Shown one piece after another: positions 1 to 7,513 of a DNA stretch of 7,670 nucleotides. The position numbers were made by a program, and so were the translations under genes. The notes beneath the pieces are model-generated. The model saw only the letters and a list, made by a program, of their open reading frames with translations, searched no databases and was not told the origin of the DNA. This stretch comes from an uncultured Planctomycetaceae bacterium (GTDB lineage: Bacteria; Planctomycetota; Planctomycetia; Pirellulales; UBA1268). The stretch is taken from positions 1 through 7,670 of the forward strand of contig CALCGM010000480.1 of NCBI GenBank assembly GCA_937900985.1, in the 5' to 3' direction. Within the stretch, counting starts at the first letter, position 1; every line of letters begins with the position of its first letter.

Positions 1-2199
1 TGCGTTGAGCGCTCGCCTGAGCACGGGATTTGCGAGGTCTTGGCCGCTCGCAAGAAGATCGGCGAGTGCTGCGGTCGCCGCGTCGATCGGCTCGTCGTTG
101 ATCGCCCGGGCGGCCTCCGCGACAACCAGGGGGTCGACGTCCGTGAGCATCGTGGCAATCAGAGGATTCTCCAGCCGCCGCAGTGCGAGCGTGATCCCCA
201 GCCGCCCGGCGTTGCCCGGATGGTTTGAGGCCACCAGGCTCTCGATCAGGCCAGGATGACGGGTCGCAAGATGTACAAGGCCTATCACCGCCTGGTGGCG
301 AGCGACAGGATCACTGTTTTCCAAACGGTCGAGCAGGCCGAGGAGTGCCACCGCCGTCTCGCTTTCGCCGAAAACACCCGCGGCGGCTGCGGCAAAGCCT
401 GCGAGCCGTAGGTTTTCAGAACCCAGCCGGCTCTTACAGCTTCCAGCCACAAGCGTTTTCACAGGGGAGGGAAGGGCGGATTCCCCATGGTGCTGCCAGA
501 TGTCGGCAAGCACCTTGAGCGTCTGAGCCTGCATTTCTTCAGACAACCCATCGTCCATCAGCAGTGTGTGCAGATCAGTCGTCACGGTGATGGCTTCGTT
601 GACACCGCTGAGTCCAACCTGCCAGAGTCCCCAGAGACCATGACGGGAGCCAAACGGATTGTCGCTATGAGCGGCCTGCATGAGCGTGCTCACACCGCCG
701 CGGCTGGCAAGTTCCCCCTGGGCTCGCTGTCGCACCCGTCGATCGACATGCGTCAGAAGATCCGCCAAGTCGTCGTCCGGCATGTCTGCCAGCGTTACTG
801 TCAGCAGACGACTGACCTCTTGAGCCATACCACCGCTGGCTGCGGTGTCGGCAAAACGATAGAGCCGGCCTTTCCCTTCGCCATCCCAGCCATTGACCCA
901 GTCGCTGACGAGCAGACTGCCATCAGGAGCGAAGTCGAGGTCGGTTGCCAGAATCGACCAGAGAAACTCATGTTTGTCGGCCACCTCAAACGACGCACCC
1001 TTCGGCTCGACCGCAAAGCTCCAGATACCGCTGGTGGCAGTGACACCCCGGAAGTCGGCGAGGAAGAAGTGGTCGTTGTAGCGATCGCCAAGCCCTGTGC
1101 CCGGGTAGAAGGTCAGTCCTGACGGCCCGTTGCCGAGGTTGGCGACTGGGGGCAGCGTTGAGGCCGGCTGGACAGCGGTCGTTTCCGCATCGGCTTTCCA
1201 GGGATACCAGATCCGTTCACGGTTCCAGGGACCACGGTCATCGAGATACTGGAAGTACATCCGCCAGCCGGTGTCTCCCTCCTGGACGACATAGACCCAC
1301 CGCGCCTGGTCGCCGCTGTCGCTGTTGTTGTCACCAGTGAAGAGATTGCCGTCGTTGTCAAAGGCCAGCTCTTGAGGATTACGGAGACCGTAGGCAAACA
1401 CCTCAAGGTGCGAGCCATCGGGGAAGCAGCGAAACACCGCGCCGGTATCGGGCCGCTTCAGCCGCGATCCCTCTTGAGTAATCACGTTGTAGCCACGGTC
1501 GCCGAGGCTGAAGTAGATCCGGCCATCCGGGCCGAGCGTGAGACCGTGCAGGTCATGTCCGCGAAAGGCCACGCGTACCCCGTAGCCGTGATGCAGAGCC
1601 GTCTGCTCTTCCGCAACGCCATCGCCGTCGGCATCGCTCAGGCTCCAGAGTTTGGGAATACACGTGTAGTAGACGCGGCCTTCATGCTCGAGCACCCCAG
1701 CGCCCGTGCCGTCCTCGAGGTTTGAGAAGCCATCAGCAAAAATCGTATCCGCATCAAACACGCCATCACCGTCTGTATCACGAAGCAGACGGATGCGGTC
1801 ATGCTCGGTCTCCCAGTTGGCCGCGTCGGCACCCATAAACCGGCGAAACATGGCCACTCGCTCTTCGATGCTCTCCAGCTGAAGATCCTGCAGCAGCCAG
1901 TCCATGTGGCCGCGGTTGTCCTCCACGCCCTGCTTCTGCCGGAAGGTTTCACACACCAACACGCTGCCGTCTGCCCGCACCGTGAAGGCCACCGGGTTTG
2001 CCACACGGGGCTCGGCCGCCGCGAGTTCTGCGGTCATTCCCTCCGGCACACGGAAGCCCTCAAGAGCCCGAGCTGCATCCGGCGAGGCCGCCGCGATTGG
2101 AGGGGTGTAGCTGGTCTCCGCAGCTGATGCAGAGGGCAGCGAGAGTAGCTGCAGGGACAGAGCGACGAGAAGACGATTGGCAATGTCGTGGCGATACAT
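1..2199 (-). CDS. PVC-type membrane-bound dehydrogenase-like protein (secreted beta-propeller plus HEAT repeats), C-terminus off the left edge
   Basis: Reading the minus strand from ATG at 2199 gives 733 residues with no stop before the edge. Residues 1-27 form a signal peptide (hydrophobic VALSLQLLSLPSASA, likely cleavage after SASA), so the protein is exported. Residues about 45-450 match the PVC N-terminal propeller domain (TIGR02604 type): 'ETFRQKQGVEDNRGHMDWL' near 84-102, calcium-loop-like DTDGDGVFD at 141 and DADGDGVAE at 189, 'HGLTLGPDGRIYFSLGDRG' at 218-236, and 'YGLRNPQELAFDNDGNLFTGD' from 270. Residues about 455-730 are alpha-helical and HEAT-like. Family members usually end in a cytochrome c domain with CxxCH. 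None occurs in the visible part, so haem binding cannot be confirmed here. Substrate and reaction are not established for the family; a role in periplasmic carbohydrate oxidation is often assumed. No strong Shine-Dalgarno precedes the start. It is transcribed divergently from hisA. Confidence 0.93.
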   Translation of the reverse strand, partial: MYRHDIANRLLVALSLQLLSLPSASAAETSYTPPIAAASPDAARALEGFRVPEGMTAELAAAEPRVANPVAFTVRADGSVLVCETFRQKQGVEDNRGHMDWLLQDLQLESIEERVAMFRRFMGADAANWETEHDRIRLLRDTDGDGVFDADTIFADGFSNLEDGTGAGVLEHEGRVYYTCIPKLWSLSDADGDGVAEEQTALHHGYGVRVAFRGHDLHGLTLGPDGRIYFSLGDRGYNVITQEGSRLKRPDTGAVFRCFPDGSHLEVFAYGLRNPQELAFDNDGNLFTGDNNSDSGDQARWVYVVQEGDTGWRMYFQYLDDRGPWNRERIWYPWKADAETTAVQPASTLPPVANLGNGPSGLTFYPGTGLGDRYNDHFFLADFRGVTATSGIWSFAVEPKGASFEVADKHEFLWSILATDLDFAPDGSLLVSDWVNGWDGEGKGRLYRFADTAASGGMAQEVSRLLTVTLADMPDDDLADLLTHVDRRVRQRAQGELASRGGVSTLMQAAHSDNPFGSRHGLWGLWQVGLSGVNEAITVTTDLHTLLMDDGLSEEMQAQTLKVLADIWQHHGESALPSPVKTLVAGSCKSRLGSENLRLAGFAAAAAGVFGESETAVALLGLLDRLENSDPVARHQAVIGLVHLATRHPGLIESLVASNHPGNAGRLGITLALRRLENPLIATMLTDVDPLVVAEAARAINDEPIDAATAALADLLASGQDLANPVLRRALNA

Positions 2200-2322
2200 G
2201 GAAAACCATCAAGAGGAGCAGATTCAAGAATCGACAGAGTTTTGAGTCTAACTTCGCAGCGGCAACGGCAAGATGGCTGCGAGGACCTCCATCTCCAGGG
2301 ACACCACTGGTATGCTCCTGCC
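2200..2322. promoter_or_regulatory. Divergent intergenic region between the PVC-type gene and hisA
   Basis: These 123 bp separate two genes that point away from each other, so both promoters should lie here or just inside the gene starts. I see no convincing -35/-10 pair on either strand, no clear operator palindrome and no riboswitch-like structure. Neither start codon has a strong Shine-Dalgarno sequence, which is common in planctomycetes. The regulatory call rests on layout alone. Confidence 0.3.
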
Positions 2323-3042
2323 ATGAAACTCCTTCCAGCAATTGACCTTCGCGGTGGAAAAGTCGTCCGCCTGCTGAAGGGTGACTACGACCGACAGACG
2401 ACCTACGGTGACGATCCTGTAGCTCAGGCGCAGGCCTTCGAGGCCGCCGGGGCCAGCTGGCTGCACGTGGTTGACCTCGACGGGGCTCGCAGCGGCACCC
2501 CAGAACACACCGATGTGATCCGTCGGATCTGTGCCGCGACCAACCTCTCAGTCGAGGTCGGCGGCGGCATTCGTGACGACGCGGGCATTCGCCAGCTGTT
2601 GGAGGCTGGCGTGACGCGTGCGATCCTCGGCACCGCCGCCCTCCGCAACTGGGAGTGGTTTGGCGAGGCCGTCCGCGAGCAGTTTCCCGGCAAGCTTGTG
2701 CTCGGGCTCGACGCTCGCGATGGCAAACTCGCCGTTGCAGGCTGGGAGGAAGAGCTCACCAAAACCGCCCTCGAAGTCGCTTCCGAGGTCAATGACTGGC
2801 CACTCGCAGCCATCGTGTTTACCGACATTGCCACTGATGGAACACTCGCCGGTCCCAATATCGCAGCGACACGTGCGATGGCGGAGGCCACGAGGGTGCC
2901 GATTGTGGCCAGCGGTGGTGTGGGCACGCTCGACCATCTGCACGCCGTACGTCAGCTGCCGGTGGAAGGTGTGATTGTTGGTCGAGCGCTCTACGACGGC
3001 ACCGTAACGATTGAAGGGGCGCTTGCAGCGGTCGAGGGATGA
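2323..3042 (+). CDS. hisA: HisA, phosphoribosylformimino-5-aminoimidazole carboxamide ribotide isomerase (EC 5.3.1.16)
   Basis: This cytoplasmic (beta/alpha)8-barrel enzyme opens the ribose of ProFAR to PRFAR, the fourth step of histidine biosynthesis, ahead of HisHF. The 239-residue length fits the family (about 240-245). It starts MKLLPAIDLRGGKVVRL, with catalytic Asp8 in IDLRGG. The second catalytic Asp is D130 in 'LGLDARDG'. The TDIATDGTLAGPN motif (167-179) is present. The phosphate-binding loops GGGIR (80-84), SGGV (197-200) and GRALYDG (220-226) are intact. The reading frame is open upstream to an ATG at 2188, but that would overlap the divergent gene and add 45 residues unlike HisA, so the start at 2323 is chosen. 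No other his gene is in the window; scattered his genes are not unusual in planctomycetes. The stop is close to, and possibly overlaps, the next gene. Confidence 0.96.
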   Translation: MKLLPAIDLRGGKVVRLLKGDYDRQTTYGDDPVAQAQAFEAAGASWLHVVDLDGARSGTPEHTDVIRRICAATNLSVEVGGGIRDDAGIRQLLEAGVTRAILGTAALRNWEWFGEAVREQFPGKLVLGLDARDGKLAVAGWEEELTKTALEVASEVNDWPLAAIVFTDIATDGTLAGPNIAATRAMAEATRVPIVASGGVGTLDHLHAVRQLPVEGVIVGRALYDGTVTIEGALAAVEG

Positions 3043-3118
3043 TCACGACCCACGAGAGTGACCAACGCCTGCGGTCTGCAAAGCCGAGAGGCCTGCAGCA
3101 GCCCAGCACGACATTCCT

Positions 3119-3122
3119 GAGG
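3119..3122 (+). promoter_or_regulatory. Probable ribosome binding site (GAGG) deciding the start of the zinc peptidase gene
   Basis: GAGG lies 6 nt before the ATG at 3129. That ATG places the hydrophobic signal-peptide core directly after MTR. The alternative ATG at 3039 overlaps the hisA stop as ATGA, but puts a polar 30-residue extension in front of the signal peptide. Confidence 0.5.
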
Positions 3123-3128
3123 TATCGG

Positions 3129-4856
3129 ATGACGCGGCTACTGATGCTCGGAGTTGCTGCGATGCATGCGTGTCTCGCATCCGTGGCGACGGCCACCACC
3201 ACCTGGGATGGAAAGCACGACACCAGCCAGCTTGACGTGACGGTTGTCTATTTCGTGCCGGCGGATCGCGAGCCCTTGCCCGACTGGAACGATCGCGCCG
3301 CCTACTACTGTCGCCGGATTGAGCAGTTTCACGACCGCGAGTTTCAGGGATCATCAACGCTCACCACGCATCTGCTCCCCGAGCCGCTCATCTCTCAGCG
3401 GACAACGGCCCAGCTGCGGCAGGGCGATGGCGATGCGATCTTCTTTGCCACGCTGCGGGAGGCTGCCGAGCGGCTGAAGTTTGGCGACGGGCCGAGAGAA
3501 GGCTTTCCGGTGCTACTGGTGCTCAGTGATATTAACTGGCGGCCTCTGGATGATTTCTACCGCGTGAAGCCCACCGCCGACGGGTTTGCTTTCGAGGGAA
3601 ACTTCAACGGCAGCGAGCACTTTCCCGGAGCCACCTCAGGCGGCGCGAGGGCGACCTATCTGGCCGATCGGGGCGTGGGCTGGGGGCTCGTGAGCGGTGA
3701 CGGCTGGCGGGTGCCCTATCGCGGCAGCGACTGCGTGGTCTATCACGAAGGCTGCGGCCACACCGTCGGTCTGCCCCACCCTGAGCCCGGCAACGGATCG
3801 GTGATGAGCCTCGGTCAGTATCGCGGCTGGATCAGCGAGTCATGGCTTGATCGCGAACAGAAGCTGCGGATGGGCTGGGAGCCAACTCAACAACCGCTGA
3901 CGCCGCAGCAGCAGCTCTTCAGCGAGTTCCGGGCGGTGCCGGAGCCACGCGTCCCGCAGCCCGGCGATCTGGTCGACCTCTCCTTGTCGTGGCCTGCAGG
4001 TGCGGAGCTTGCATCGCTGCAAGTCCGCTATCAGACGGCGATCGAGGCACCGTGGGTCGACGTCCCTCAGTCCTGGGAAGGTCGCCTGCCGCAGACAGCC
4101 AGCTTGGGGCGGTTCGATCGCGAAACGCCGGTGAGTTACCGCGTTGACGCGAGGCTCACCGATGGCTCCACGGTGGAACTCTGGGGCTATCTGCAGGTGA
4201 GGCAGTCGCCACAGCAGCCACTCCTGCCGAAGCAGCTGTCGAAGGATCTCGTCCGTCTGCATGAGGAGGCGGGGCTTGCCGCAACTGTGGCTGAGGGCTC
4301 GCGAGATCTGCTGGCGGAGATCGATCTCGAGAAAGCCTGGCAGGCAGGGGAGTGGACCCGCGAAAACGGGGTCCTGACCAGCCCGAAAAAGTTTGGCGCC
4401 AAACTGGAACTTCCGGCACCGCCACCATCGGGCTATCGACTCCTTGCGATTGTCGAGCCGCTTGACCCGCCGAATGGTCTGATTCTTGGGCAGCGGTCTG
4501 GAGGGCAGCGGTTCGTGTCGCTGTTTGGCTATGCCGTTGACGGGCAGCAGCTCAGCGCGATTGAAAACGTGGATGGCCGCAATGTAGGAAACGCAACAAC
4601 CTATCGAGGTCGAGTGTTTCAGCAGCGGCAGCTCTCCGAGGTCACCGTGACGGTGACGCGGGCAGGCGTCCAGATGACCGTCGATGGCAAAACCATCGTG
4701 AACTGGCAGGGCACACCAGATCAGCTCTCGCTCTCGGACTACTGGCAGACTCCAGACAACACGGCACTTTTTCTCGGAAGCTACGACTGCCGCTACCGCT
4801 TCCACCGAGTCTCGCTTGAGCCGCTCAGCGACGAAACGAGAGCGAGGGCCCCGTAA
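3129..4856 (+). CDS. Secreted metzincin-like zinc metallopeptidase with C-terminal concanavalin/DUF1080-like domain
   Basis: The product has 575 residues from the start at 3129 (605 from an alternative ATG at 3039 that overlaps the hisA stop as ATGA). Residues 1-22 are a signal peptide (MTRLLMLGVAAMHACLASVATA), implying export. The next 250 residues look like a peptidase domain. They carry HEGCGHTVGLPH (206-217) followed by a Met-turn-like GSVMSLGQY (223-231, Met226), the layout of metzincins (HExxHxxGxxH plus Met-turn). However, three residues rather than two separate Glu207 and His211. About 278-360 is beta-rich and may be an Ig/FnIII-like linker. About 405-567 resembles the concanavalin-like/DUF1080 fold ('YRLLAIVEPLDPPNGLIL', 'TVTVTRAGVQMTVDGKTIV', 'LFLGSYDCRYRFHRVSLEP'), which often binds glycans. 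The natural substrate is unknown. The gene probably shares a transcript with hisA. The final codons lie inside the hairpin at 4842-4868. I do not recognise a named family, and catalysis is inferred. Confidence 0.85.
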   Translation: MTRLLMLGVAAMHACLASVATATTTWDGKHDTSQLDVTVVYFVPADREPLPDWNDRAAYYCRRIEQFHDREFQGSSTLTTHLLPEPLISQRTTAQLRQGDGDAIFFATLREAAERLKFGDGPREGFPVLLVLSDINWRPLDDFYRVKPTADGFAFEGNFNGSEHFPGATSGGARATYLADRGVGWGLVSGDGWRVPYRGSDCVVYHEGCGHTVGLPHPEPGNGSVMSLGQYRGWISESWLDREQKLRMGWEPTQQPLTPQQQLFSEFRAVPEPRVPQPGDLVDLSLSWPAGAELASLQVRYQTAIEAPWVDVPQSWEGRLPQTASLGRFDRETPVSYRVDARLTDGSTVELWGYLQVRQSPQQPLLPKQLSKDLVRLHEEAGLAATVAEGSRDLLAEIDLEKAWQAGEWTRENGVLTSPKKFGAKLELPAPPPSGYRLLAIVEPLDPPNGLILGQRSGGQRFVSLFGYAVDGQQLSAIENVDGRNVGNATTYRGRVFQQRQLSEVTVTVTRAGVQMTVDGKTIVNWQGTPDQLSLSDYWQTPDNTALFLGSYDCRYRFHRVSLEPLSDETRARAP

Positions 4857-4868
4857 AGAGGCCCTCGC
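4842..4868 (-). terminator. Hairpin terminator, probably bidirectional, downstream of the gene remnant
   Basis: A perfect 9-bp inverted repeat (GCGAGGGCC / GGCCCTCGC) encloses a 9-nt loop. On the minus strand the loop reads TCTTTACGG and the stem is followed by TCTCGTTTCGT, a weak U-tract. On the plus strand no U-run follows. The hairpin overlaps the last codons and the TAA (4854-4856) of the convergent zinc peptidase gene. Its counterpart at 7514-7542 has almost the same loop and stays paired through compensating changes, so it is likely a functional RNA structure of the minus strand. Confidence 0.65.
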
Positions 4869-4987
4869 ATCTAGAGCCAGTGGCTGCTCTGAGTCAGTAG
4901 CTCCGCTGGGTATCTGGTCACGCTGGGCACCTTCGAACGCCGAAGCTGTTCGAACGGAGGTCAGCTGCAGCCTCGTGTGTCGGCATC

Positions 4988-5040
4988 CTAGGCGTCTGGA
5001 TTTTCGACACACACCATCAGGTAGGCCGCGGTGCGATCGT
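4988..5040 (-). repeat. Direct repeat, copy B (copy A at 7618-7670)
   Basis: These 53 bases match 7618-7670 in the same orientation at 47 positions, with no gaps. Four of the six differences change an amino acid in the shared reading frame and two are silent. Copy A is cut by the window edge, so the repeat may extend further. The pair brackets the sulfatase gene. Confidence 0.85.
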
Positions 5041-5071
5041 CGAAGTGCACCAGGATATGCGTCTCAACTAC
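4988..5071 (-). pseudogene. Remnant 3' end of a gene related to the one entering at the right edge
   Basis: On the minus strand, one frame is open for 27 codons from the sulfatase stop to TAG at 4990-4988. It ends in HFDDRTAAYLMVCVENPDA. The last 16 residues match the partial gene at 7618-7670 at 12 positions. No start codon with a ribosome site precedes it, and it sits in the -1 frame relative to the sulfatase, whose TAG it overlaps. It therefore looks like the orphaned C-terminus of a duplicated gene whose front was lost or replaced. Alternatively it is a former C-terminal extension of the sulfatase cut off by a frameshift. I do not recognise the protein family; the sequence suggests a beta-hairpin. 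Confidence 0.55.
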
Positions 5072-7443
5072 TCAGCATCAGAAATGGTTATCGTTACTTT
5101 GTCAACATTTCCAGTGAACTCGGAAGCCTCACGACTATCGAACAGGTTGGAAACGACCTGCGTTGCGTCATCGACTCCAACGTCGGCTGTTTCATCTGCA
5201 GAGAAAACAGCGGGCTGCGTTTTTTCGACGCGACCTTCGGCTACCTTTTCCCCATCAACAAACAGCTTGGCAACACCACCTTTCCCGGTACCGCCACCGT
5301 CATAATCAAATGTCAATTTAATGTTGGCCTTTTCGCCGTCGATCGCGCTGGGAGACTCAATCGTGTATTGATCGAGGCCGAACCAGTTGTAGGTATAGGC
5401 TGGTTTGCCATCGTTCATGTAGAGTGCCCAGCCGCCAAACTTACCACCTTGGCAGAGAATTATCCCATTCGCCTTATCGTTGAGGGAAACATCGGCTTCG
5501 ATCGTTTTCGACGTGTTTTTGACATTCAGGAAGGTATTTTCGAGGATCCCCTCCATGCCGTGTGCCAGTGTCAGCGATTTGCGATCCCCCATCAGATCAG
5601 GTCGCCCGGCGATCTTGGCGTTGAAACGCTCGTAGAGGCGATCATCAATGGGGTAGACGTTGTTGGCCAACGCCTCGAGAACAAACAAGCGTCGCAACTC
5701 CTGAAGCTTTTCGGGATTCTCTTTGGCAAGATCCTTGGTCAAGCTGAAGTCTTCTTCCACGTTGTAAAGTTCCCAGATGTCTTCCTCCAGAGGCCGCAAA
5801 GGGACTCCTTGCCATGGGACTTGGTGGACGGTCCGAGCTAACCAACCTTCATGGTAGAGCCCGCGATTACCGAACATTTCAAAATACTGCGTCGTGTGGC
5901 GATCTACTGCATCTTTATCCTTCGCGGCGTAGAGCATGCTCACACCGTCGAGTGGCTTTTGCGTTACCCCGTTGATTACCTTGGATTGAGGGATTTTCGC
6001 GGCTTCCAGTACAGTTGCGGCCACATCGTTAACGTGGTGCCATTGATCGCGGATCTCACCTTTTGCCTCAAAGCCGGCCGGCCAATGCATGACCATGCCG
6101 TTTCGAGTTCCCCCGAAATCAGCGGCCATCTGCTTGGTCCACTTGAAGGGGGCATCGGTTGCAACAGCCCAAGCTGCGGAGAAATGGGGGAAGGAATCGG
6201 GGCCTCCCCAATCATCGGAACGAGCCAACATGCTCTCGATTGTTTCGGCATCAAAAATGCCGTTGAGGTGAACAAGTTCATTGAACGTCCCTTCTAAGCC
6301 ACCCTCACCACTGGCGCCGTTGTCTCCCATGATGTAGATGAAGAGGGTGTTATCGAGTTCACCGATGCGATCGATGGCGTCTACCAAACGGCCAATTTCT
6401 ACGTCGGTGTGCTCTGCAAAGCCGGCAAAGGTTTCCATCTGCACTGCGAAGAGATCTTTCTCTTCTTGGCTTAATGACCCCCAGTCTTTAATGTCCTCTG
6501 GCATATCTGCCAGTTGAGTATTTTGGGGCACGATGCCGGCTGCCTTTTGCCGAGCGAGTGTCTCCTCGCGCAATGCCAGCCAGCCTTCGTCGAACTTGCC
6601 CTTGTACTTGTCAATCCACTCCTTCGGCGCATGATGCGGTGCGTGAGTAGCGCCTGTGGCAAAATAAACGAAGAATGGCTTATCGGGCGTCATCGCCTGT
6701 TGAAACTCAACCCAACGAATTGCGGCGTTGGTCATGTCGGTTGTGAAGTGATATTCCTCTTGAGTTTCCTTTGCGACGCGGGTTACGCCGTCAAAGATCA
6801 CGGGCTCCCATTGGTTCGTTTCACCTCCAATGAAACCGTAGAATTTGTCAAAACCAGACTGGGTTGGCCAACGATAGAATGGACCAGAAACCGAAACTTC
6901 CCACGCGGGGGTTTCGTGCCATTTACCAAACGCGGCGGTACTGTATCCGTTGTAGCGCAGGGTTTCCGCGAAATACCTGGCATCGTTGGGACGCATCCCG
7001 CGGTTACCAGGGAAGCCCGTGGCGATTTCCATCACCGAGCCGACGTTGACGTTGTGGTGATTACGTCCGGATAACAAAGCAGCGCGAGTTGGCGAGCAAA
7101 GGGCCGTGGTGTGAAAGCGATTGAATCGCAACCCGTTCTGAGCGAGGCGTTCAAAGGTCGGTGTCTCAATCGGGCCGCCAAATGGCGCTGTTGCCCCAAA
7201 GCCAATGTCATCGATCAGAACGACAACCACGTTGGGTGCACCTTCTGGTGCCGTGACCTGGAAGGGTGCAGGTTTTGTCGCCTTCCGGGCATCCATCTCA
7301 CGGATTGGAGGTGTGCGTGGGTTTGGAATCGGCAGGATGGAACGATCAATTTCTTGTGCATTCATTGCCTGAGGCGTGAATAACACGACGATTGCCATCA
7401 TGACGAGGCTGCGAACCTTTAATGTTGGAACGCTACGTTGCAT
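5068..7443 (-). CDS. Secreted type I (formylglycine-dependent) sulfatase, arylsulfatase-like, with C-terminal LamG-like domain
   Basis: The enzyme hydrolyses sulfate esters; the exact substrate (aryl or polysaccharide sulfate) cannot be read from the sequence. The product has 791 residues. A signal peptide of about 29 residues (VMMAIVVLF core, likely cleavage after AMNA) implies export. The metal-binding DD is at 78-79 in LIDDIGFG. The sulfatase signature CSPTRAALLSGR starts at Cys116, which a formylglycine-generating enzyme must oxidise. Other active-site elements are GKWH (Lys174, His176), His267 and Lys274 in THAPHHAPKEW, and GDNGAS with Asp374-Asn375. 'ATGFPGN' and the overall length resemble the long arylsulfatases of the AtsA type. 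The last 160 or so residues form a LamG-like beta-sandwich ending VDKVTITI. An upstream ATG at 7527 lies in the loop of a terminator, so the start at 7443, with a good ribosome site, is chosen. GC content is lower than in the neighbours, hinting at transfer. Confidence 0.95.
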   Translation of the reverse strand: MQRSVPTLKVRSLVMMAIVVLFTPQAMNAQEIDRSILPIPNPRTPPIREMDARKATKPAPFQVTAPEGAPNVVVVLIDDIGFGATAPFGGPIETPTFERLAQNGLRFNRFHTTALCSPTRAALLSGRNHHNVNVGSVMEIATGFPGNRGMRPNDARYFAETLRYNGYSTAAFGKWHETPAWEVSVSGPFYRWPTQSGFDKFYGFIGGETNQWEPVIFDGVTRVAKETQEEYHFTTDMTNAAIRWVEFQQAMTPDKPFFVYFATGATHAPHHAPKEWIDKYKGKFDEGWLALREETLARQKAAGIVPQNTQLADMPEDIKDWGSLSQEEKDLFAVQMETFAGFAEHTDVEIGRLVDAIDRIGELDNTLFIYIMGDNGASGEGGLEGTFNELVHLNGIFDAETIESMLARSDDWGGPDSFPHFSAAWAVATDAPFKWTKQMAADFGGTRNGMVMHWPAGFEAKGEIRDQWHHVNDVAATVLEAAKIPQSKVINGVTQKPLDGVSMLYAAKDKDAVDRHTTQYFEMFGNRGLYHEGWLARTVHQVPWQGVPLRPLEEDIWELYNVEEDFSLTKDLAKENPEKLQELRRLFVLEALANNVYPIDDRLYERFNAKIAGRPDLMGDRKSLTLAHGMEGILENTFLNVKNTSKTIEADVSLNDKANGIILCQGGKFGGWALYMNDGKPAYTYNWFGLDQYTIESPSAIDGEKANIKLTFDYDGGGTGKGGVAKLFVDGEKVAEGRVEKTQPAVFSADETADVGVDDATQVVSNLFDSREASEFTGNVDKVTITISDAE

Positions 7444-7450
7444 GTCGGTT

Positions 7451-7459
7451 CCCCTTTCC
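7451..7459 (-). promoter_or_regulatory. Ribosome binding site of the sulfatase gene
   Basis: On the minus strand GGAAAGGGG ends 7 nt before the ATG at 7443. This purine-rich block supports 7443 over the upstream in-frame ATG at 7527. The stretch from here to the terminator at 7514 is AT-rich (AAAAACTAAAACTAAGG on the minus strand) and probably holds the sulfatase promoter, but I cannot place -35/-10 boxes with confidence. Confidence 0.6.
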
Positions 7460-7513
7460 AAGTGTCTTCCAATCCTTAGTTTTAGTTTTTCGATACGATG
7501 GGTCGATGAAAAG

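Noticed and set aside
487..1122. A 211-codon open frame on the plus strand
   Set aside because: It lies antisense to the PVC-type gene, whose minus-strand frame shows clear family motifs over the same bases.
2188..2322. Longer N-terminus for HisA from ATG at 2188
   Set aside because: The extra 45 residues do not resemble HisA, the start would lie inside the divergent gene, and the ATG at 2323 gives the exact family N-terminus.
3840..5012. A 390-codon open frame on the minus strand
   Set aside because: It is antisense to the peptidase gene, has no recognisable domain, crosses the terminator, and begins inside the gene remnant; long shadow frames are common in GC-rich DNA.
5040..5080. Programmed -1 frameshift extending the sulfatase by 27 residues
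   Set aside because: No slippery heptamer or stimulating structure is visible, and the sulfatase fold is complete at its own stop.
4816..5841. A 341-codon open frame on the plus strand
   Set aside because: It runs antisense through the sulfatase, whose catalytic and structural motifs on the other strand are unambiguous.
6514..7074. A 186-codon open frame on the plus strand
   Set aside because: It is antisense to the catalytic core of the sulfatase and shows no domain of its own.
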